A stretch of 41,568 bases of DNA from assembly GCA_038329845.1 (NCBI GenBank), contig JBBQNJ010000042.1:1-41568 (forward strand), read 5' to 3'. Made by a program: the position numbers and the translations under genes. Position 1 is the first letter of the stretch; each line of letters opens with the position of its first letter. The notes beneath the pieces were generated by a model. That model was not told the origin of the DNA and did no database searches. It saw only the letters and a program-made list of their open reading frames with translations. Positions 40,042 through 41,568 of this stretch are shown here, piece after piece. This DNA comes from JBBQNJ01 sp038329845. Its GTDB lineage: Bacteria > Planctomycetota > Phycisphaerae > Tepidisphaerales > Tepidisphaeraceae.

Positions 40042-40694
40042 GCCGCTGCCCCCGCCGCCGGTTCACTGAGACGCTGCGTGTCCAAGTGATCGAATTCCCG
40101 CCGGATGTGATGGACCACGATCGCCATGACGAAGACCCCGACAAACACGTCCAGGAGAATTCCCAACTCGACCAACAGTGGCATTTGTCGCATCAGAAGC
40201 AGGCCGAAGAGGAAGATGCCGTTTTCCAGGACCAGGTATCCGACGACCTGGGTGATGGCTTTGATCCGGCTGACGAGGATCAGCAGGCCGATCAGCGCCG
40301 TCGAGATGGCGACGGGCAGGAGCATCGGGCTGACCGGTGCAATTGGCAGGGGCAACCGCCCACGCACGGCGAACGCCGCGGCGATTAGAAGTGACCCGAT
40401 CAGCACCGATGTGGTGAATCCGATCAACGGCTCGACCTCGCGGGGGATTTCGGTGGTGCGGATGGCGCGCAAGAGCAACGCCGGGATCAGCACGACCTTC
40501 AGCGCCAGCGTTCCGGCCATCACGCCAGCGCCATGCACCAGGCTCATCCCTTCACCCCCGGCATGCAGCGCCAGCGGAAGCACCGACAGGACGGCGCACT
40601 GCATGGCCAGCAGGCGAATGCATGTGGCCAGCCGGCTCGCCGAGAGCATCGCCAGGTTCAACAGCAGGACCATCACCAACGCCGCTTCGATCAT
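40038..40694 (-). CDS. HyfE-like (NuoK-related) membrane subunit
   Basis: The 218-residue protein has about six to seven helices. MIEAALVMVLLLNLAMLSAS, SRLATCIRLLAMQCAVLSVL, TLALKVVLIPALLLRAIR and SRIKAITQVVGYLVLENGIF are the expected HyfE features. QVVGYLVLENGIFLFGL carries the conserved NuoK-type Glu within a helix. The subunit belongs to the ion-translocating part of group 4 hydrogenase and Ehr complexes. It starts 16 bases after the HyfC-like gene and overlaps the HyfF-like gene. Confidence 0.87.
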   Translation of the reverse strand: MIEAALVMVLLLNLAMLSASRLATCIRLLAMQCAVLSVLPLALHAGGEGMSLVHGAGVMAGTLALKVVLIPALLLRAIRTTEIPREVEPLIGFTTSVLIGSLLIAAAFAVRGRLPLPIAPVSPMLLPVAISTALIGLLILVSRIKAITQVVGYLVLENGIFLFGLLLMRQMPLLVELGILLDVFVGVFVMAIVVHHIRREFDHLDTQRLSEPAAGAAA

Positions 40695-40710
40695 CGCAGT
40701 TCTTTCCCCG

Positions 40711-41568
40711 TCAAGGACGCGCCAGCACCAGCACCGCCGCCAGGCCCGCGCAGACCGTGGCGCCGGCGAGCATCAACGGAACTCGGTTCAGCCGCAGCCG
40801 TGCCATCACCGATTCGATCACGCCGATCCCCGCGGCCAATGCCAACAGGCCGGCGAGGCGGGCGATCGGATCGAGCCACGGCCCCAGTCCGGTTTGCGGT
40901 GCCGCCGCGTGCAGCAAGATCGAGCCGAGCAGCGCCATCTTCAATCCCGAGGCGTAGGTGATCAATCCGAACTCCGGCCCGCCATGATCCAGCACCATGA
41001 CTTCGTGGATCATCGTCAGTTCCAGGTGCGTGGCCGGATCGTCCACCGGGATGCGCGAACATTCGGTCAGCAGGACGATGGCCAGCGCCCCGACCACCAG
41101 CAGCATCGCCGGCCCGACGCTCGACCAGGTTCGCGCCAGGGCCGCCCCCAGAGCATCATCGAGGCGCAGGGATCGGCTGGCCATGACCGCCACGCAGAGC
41201 GACAGCAGCAGAGCCGGCTCGGTCATGGCGCCGAACGTCACTTCCCGCGAGGCGCCCATCGCTTCGAAACTGGAGCCGGTGTCCATCGCCGCCAGGACCG
41301 TGAGCATCCGTCCGGCGGCGAGCAGGTAGACGAATAACACAATGTCGCCGTTAAATCCCAGCAACGAGCGCGAGCTTAGCAGCGGCGTGACGGTCGCCGC
41401 AGCCAGCAACGCGGCGAGGTTCACGATCGGCCCAGCGGTGAACAGCTTGGTGGTAACACGGCTGTAGACCGCCCCTTTGCGAAAGAACTTCGCCAGGTCG
41501 TAATACGACTGCCCCCACGGCGGCCCGCATCTCCCGCCAACCAGGGCCTTGGTCTTCCAGATGATCGA
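40711..41568 (-). CDS. HyfC/NuoH-like membrane subunit (5' end outside the window)
   Basis: An open frame enters from the right edge (SIIWKTKALVGGRCGPPWGQ, then SYYDLAKFFRKGAVYSRV) and gives 285 residues to the stop at 40711. The GRxGPP..QPYYDL..L.RK pattern and ECSRIPVDDPATHLELTMIH, followed by EVMVLDHGGPE, are typical of NuoH/HyfC, which docks the peripheral redox arm on the membrane. The apparent GTG at 41424 is internal to the family alignment and is not the start. The absent upstream gene is likely a HyfB/NuoL-like subunit; that is inference. Confidence 0.88.
   Translation of the reverse strand, partial: SIIWKTKALVGGRCGPPWGQSYYDLAKFFRKGAVYSRVTTKLFTAGPIVNLAALLAAATVTPLLSSRSLLGFNGDIVLFVYLLAAGRMLTVLAAMDTGSSFEAMGASREVTFGAMTEPALLLSLCVAVMASRSLRLDDALGAALARTWSSVGPAMLLVVGALAIVLLTECSRIPVDDPATHLELTMIHEVMVLDHGGPEFGLITYASGLKMALLGSILLHAAAPQTGLGPWLDPIARLAGLLALAAGIGVIESVMARLRLNRVPLMLAGATVCAGLAAVLVLARP

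Overview
The window reads as high-GC chromosome from a planctomycete, most likely class Phycisphaerae. This is an inference from gene content: two PEP-CTERM/VPLPA-type secreted proteins, a remnant of a membrane protein ending in a CPxCGYDLRAT zinc ribbon (a form I associate with planctomycetes), an hpnC/hpnD squalene pair, a BrkB/YihY protein and a RAYT (REP-associated) transposase. No rRNA, tRNA, CRISPR array or replication origin was recognised. The sequence is cut at both ends, inside a transposase at the left and inside a membrane subunit of an oxidoreductase at the right.

Layout. 1-420: tail of an IS630-like transposase and an AT-richer stretch. 422-3373: a secreted family-8 polysaccharide lyase. 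3417-3633: a 102-bp MITE-like element sitting at the tip of a second palindromic repeat. 3885-7206: a glycosyltransferase, a BshC-like protein and scpB. 7437-10104: two PEP-CTERM proteins on either side of an HprK-like protein that has lost its P-loop. 10362-11261: a lone sugar-type ABC permease. 11493-11938: a repeat cluster holding the second MITE copy and a broken HEPN gene. 12221-17244: typA, a GT-C membrane glycosyltransferase and a VWA protein. 17245-18906: a gene-poor stretch with a decayed third MITE copy and a broken zinc-ribbon gene. 18907-22585: a membrane GT2, a Gfo/Idh/MocA oxidoreductase and dapF. 22794-28253: hrpB, a small unknown, an APH-fold kinase and a PDZ-like protein. 28354-29174: a RAYT unit bounded by inverted repeats. 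29212-32339: ispH divergent from hpnC-hpnD. 32592-35984: YihY-type and AI-2E-type membrane proteins and a HAD phosphatase. 35966-41568: a minus-strand operon for a complex-I/group-4-hydrogenase-like membrane complex.

How genes work together. IspH makes the C5 isoprenoid precursors that, after prenyl elongation, HpnC and HpnD use for squalene or hopanoid synthesis. The right-end operon encodes a NuoH-like subunit, a NuoK/HyfE-like subunit, a proton-pump-like HyfF subunit, a fused NuoC/NuoD-type large subunit and a ferredoxin/NuoB-type fusion. All four residues that would be Ni-binding cysteines are replaced in the large subunit, so this is best read as an energy-converting-hydrogenase-related (Ehr-type) complex with unknown chemistry rather than a hydrogenase.

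The clearest repeat biology is a 102-bp element with perfect 17-bp terminal inverted repeats. It is present in opposite orientations at 3428-3529 and 11560-11661. Each copy is flanked by a different 10-bp direct repeat, and both direct repeats begin GGGACA. Both copies lie at the edge of another palindromic element, and the resident RAYT unit is bounded by GGGGAC-type ends. Three gene pairs converge so tightly that their 3' ends overlap.
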